This document shows positions 62,373 through 64,000 of a DNA stretch of 64,000 nt, piece after piece. The notes below the pieces were generated by a model, which was given only the letters and a program-made list of their open reading frames with translations, was not told where the DNA came from and made no database searches. Made by a program: the position numbers and the translations under genes. Origin of the DNA: Lineus longissimus (Eukaryota > Nemertea > Pilidiophora > Heteronemertea > Lineidae). Every line of letters starts with the position of its first letter. The first letter of the stretch is position 1. The DNA is taken from contig NC_088308.1 in the NCBI RefSeq assembly GCF_910592395.1, positions 20,661,501 through 20,725,500 of the forward strand. Reading direction: 5' to 3'.

Positions 62373-64000
62373 ATTCAATACAATGTTGTTCTCGTACAGA
62401 TCTGACTGAATGACCCCAAAGTTGTTGTATCGCTATTACATGTATTTAAAAAGCTGCAAAATTGGAATAATTTACAGTTAATAGTGGCATAAATCTCGAT
62501 ATTTTAAAATGAAGAGTATACGGTCATCAGGCGCCTATACCATGAGGTTCATTATGGTACTTTAATGGAAAGATTCCACGGTAATGCCACGTCATTAAAT
62601 ACGTTCACACAGCGTTTTAATCGTGTCATTCCATCAACTTTAGCAGCCCTTCGAATCTAAGGTGTACCATTATGAAAATGCATAAAAATCTGATCTGTTC
62701 AAACGCGGGTTGGGATTTTGTGCTGTAACGTAATTAGTGGACCTGGATGTAGGAAAATGAATGAACTATTGTTGGTAAAATGCTACAGCCTGATAGAATA
62801 ATTCCTCGATATAAAATCGAGTGGTTAAGAGCATATTTGTAAATAACCAGTATACATGTATATTGTTCTTTTGAAGCGGCGAATAACGGTCAAATTGTAA
62901 TGAAATAATATGAAATACAGATGATTCTCCCACAATGAGACAGTTCACAAAAGTCATTCAGAAAAGAGATAAACGTGTCAAGTTGAGACTTGTCACTCAA
63001 AAACGTTTTACCAGGATGCACACGATATCTTCGTTGTGACACGAACCAGTTCTTCTTTATTCGGAAAGGTGGCGAGTTTATCAATCAACCACTCGTTCCA
63101 GAAGCTATGTTATGCTCGTGAAAATGGTATCAAAAATATCTAATTATTTCATTAAATACACGGATGCTTGTAATATCGTTGATAATCAGACGTATTTATT
63201 ATAAGATATGTGTGTAAAGATTACATGTTTTGCTATAATCGAATGTATTTGATTTAATTGCCATAGGAACGATTGTGATATTTAAGTGTCTCACACATTA
63301 AGAAATAGTTCTCAAGCCATCACCTTATAAAATGTTCCATGCAAATAATAAATGATGATGTTTACAAATTAAAACTGTCTATAATATGTAGCCTCGGTGT
63401 ACACGTACAGGCAATACAATTACGTCCTTTGTACACGTTTATAGCGAGCACCCACATTATCGTTGAGTGTTGCAAAAAGCGGCGATACATGTGTATCATA
63501 CAAGTTAAAGATATATTTTTTAAACATGATCGTTGGCGCCATTCGAGTCTACACTGCAGGCACATTGAAAGACAAACTTTCTTGCAATCCCCAATGTAGC
63601 TCTCTATCATTAATCTTTAATGTGAGTGTCAGAGTTTGGCTCAAGATTACCCCACCTCCTACAATATTGATGATCGTTTCCCTGAGACGGCATGAAATGA
63701 TACTGAAAAAAGTTGTAGGACCGAAGAAAAAGGAAATGTTGGTGAGAAATGGTACAAACGTGGAAAGAATACCATAATGTATCTTAACAAATCCGCTGCA
63801 ACTCAATGACCTGTAAATGTGTTCGGTTCATTTCTTAACTTAAGTGAGATGGCCTCAGCCTGGGTTCCATTTGTTGATTGAAAAGCTAAAGTTTGGTGAT
63901 TTTTCTTCCTTTTAATCCACCGTATTCTTTATTTTGTACACTATCTTTCTTATCTAATGTCATATGTTCGGCACACTTAAGAATTTTCGTGACAAAAATC
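62373..64000. other. Upstream of SLC22; no supported gene
   Basis: A+T-rich sequence with short overlapping open frames on both strands (for example around 63360-63800). None has recognisable content or splice partners. The SLC22 promoter should lie in the first few hundred bases. Confidence 0.5.

Overview
This window is animal nuclear DNA. Coding exons are short, are bounded by GT..AG splice sites with pyrimidine tracts, and join in phase into recognisable metazoan proteins. The introns and gaps are A+T-rich and hold tandem arrays, foldback elements and tRNA-like repeats. The recurrent words TACATGTA and AGGCCTA, together with the gene content (NCOA4, a Ly6/uPAR-fold GPI protein, SLC22, a death-domain protein), suggest a marine invertebrate deuterostome, such as an echinoderm or hemichordate. 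Amphioxus or a mollusc cannot be excluded from sequence alone.

Layout, left to right. 0-9.6 kb is gene-poor: a 122-bp higher-order satellite at 1.78-2.65 kb, a small unrecognised two-exon gene (minus) at 4.0-5.1 kb, and an old diverged ~120-bp tandem array at 7.4-8.4 kb. 9.6-14.4 kb holds an orphan seven-helix receptor with a ~690-residue tail (minus). 15.5-18.3 kb holds a calcineurin-B-like, EF-hand-fold protein fused to a death domain (minus). 19.7-23.2 kb is NCOA4 (plus), transcribed away from it. 25.3-26.0 kb is a small unrecognised gene (plus) that converges on a mitochondrial agmatinase-family gene at 26.3-29.4 kb (minus). 32.5-38.7 kb is a DNAJB12/14 ER co-chaperone (minus), head-to-head with a Ly6-type GPI protein at 39.1-40.3 kb (plus). 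43.6-52.8 kb is the 20-exon ribosome-assembly GTPase BMS1 (minus), divergent from BOLA1 at 54.9-56.7 kb (plus). BOLA1 converges on an SLC22 transporter at 57.1-62.4 kb (minus). 62.4-64 kb has no supported gene.

For eight of the eleven models I re-derived every coding exon and the summed lengths close in frame to a stop: 7TM 1010 aa, EF/death 312, NCOA4 678, AGMAT 360, DNAJB12/14 401, BMS1 1267, BOLA1 132, SLC22 533. The Ly6 model (141 aa) also closes. The two small unrecognised genes are less certain. The genes do not form one pathway. NCOA4 (iron release) and BOLA1 (Fe-S cluster assembly) share an iron theme, but nothing here shows that the proximity matters.

The most unusual items are the EF-hand-fold/death-domain fusion, the long-tailed orphan receptor, a possible in-frame 19-codon cassette exon in BOLA1, a dozen W-L motifs along NCOA4, and foldback elements at the BMS1 5' end and in an SLC22 intron.
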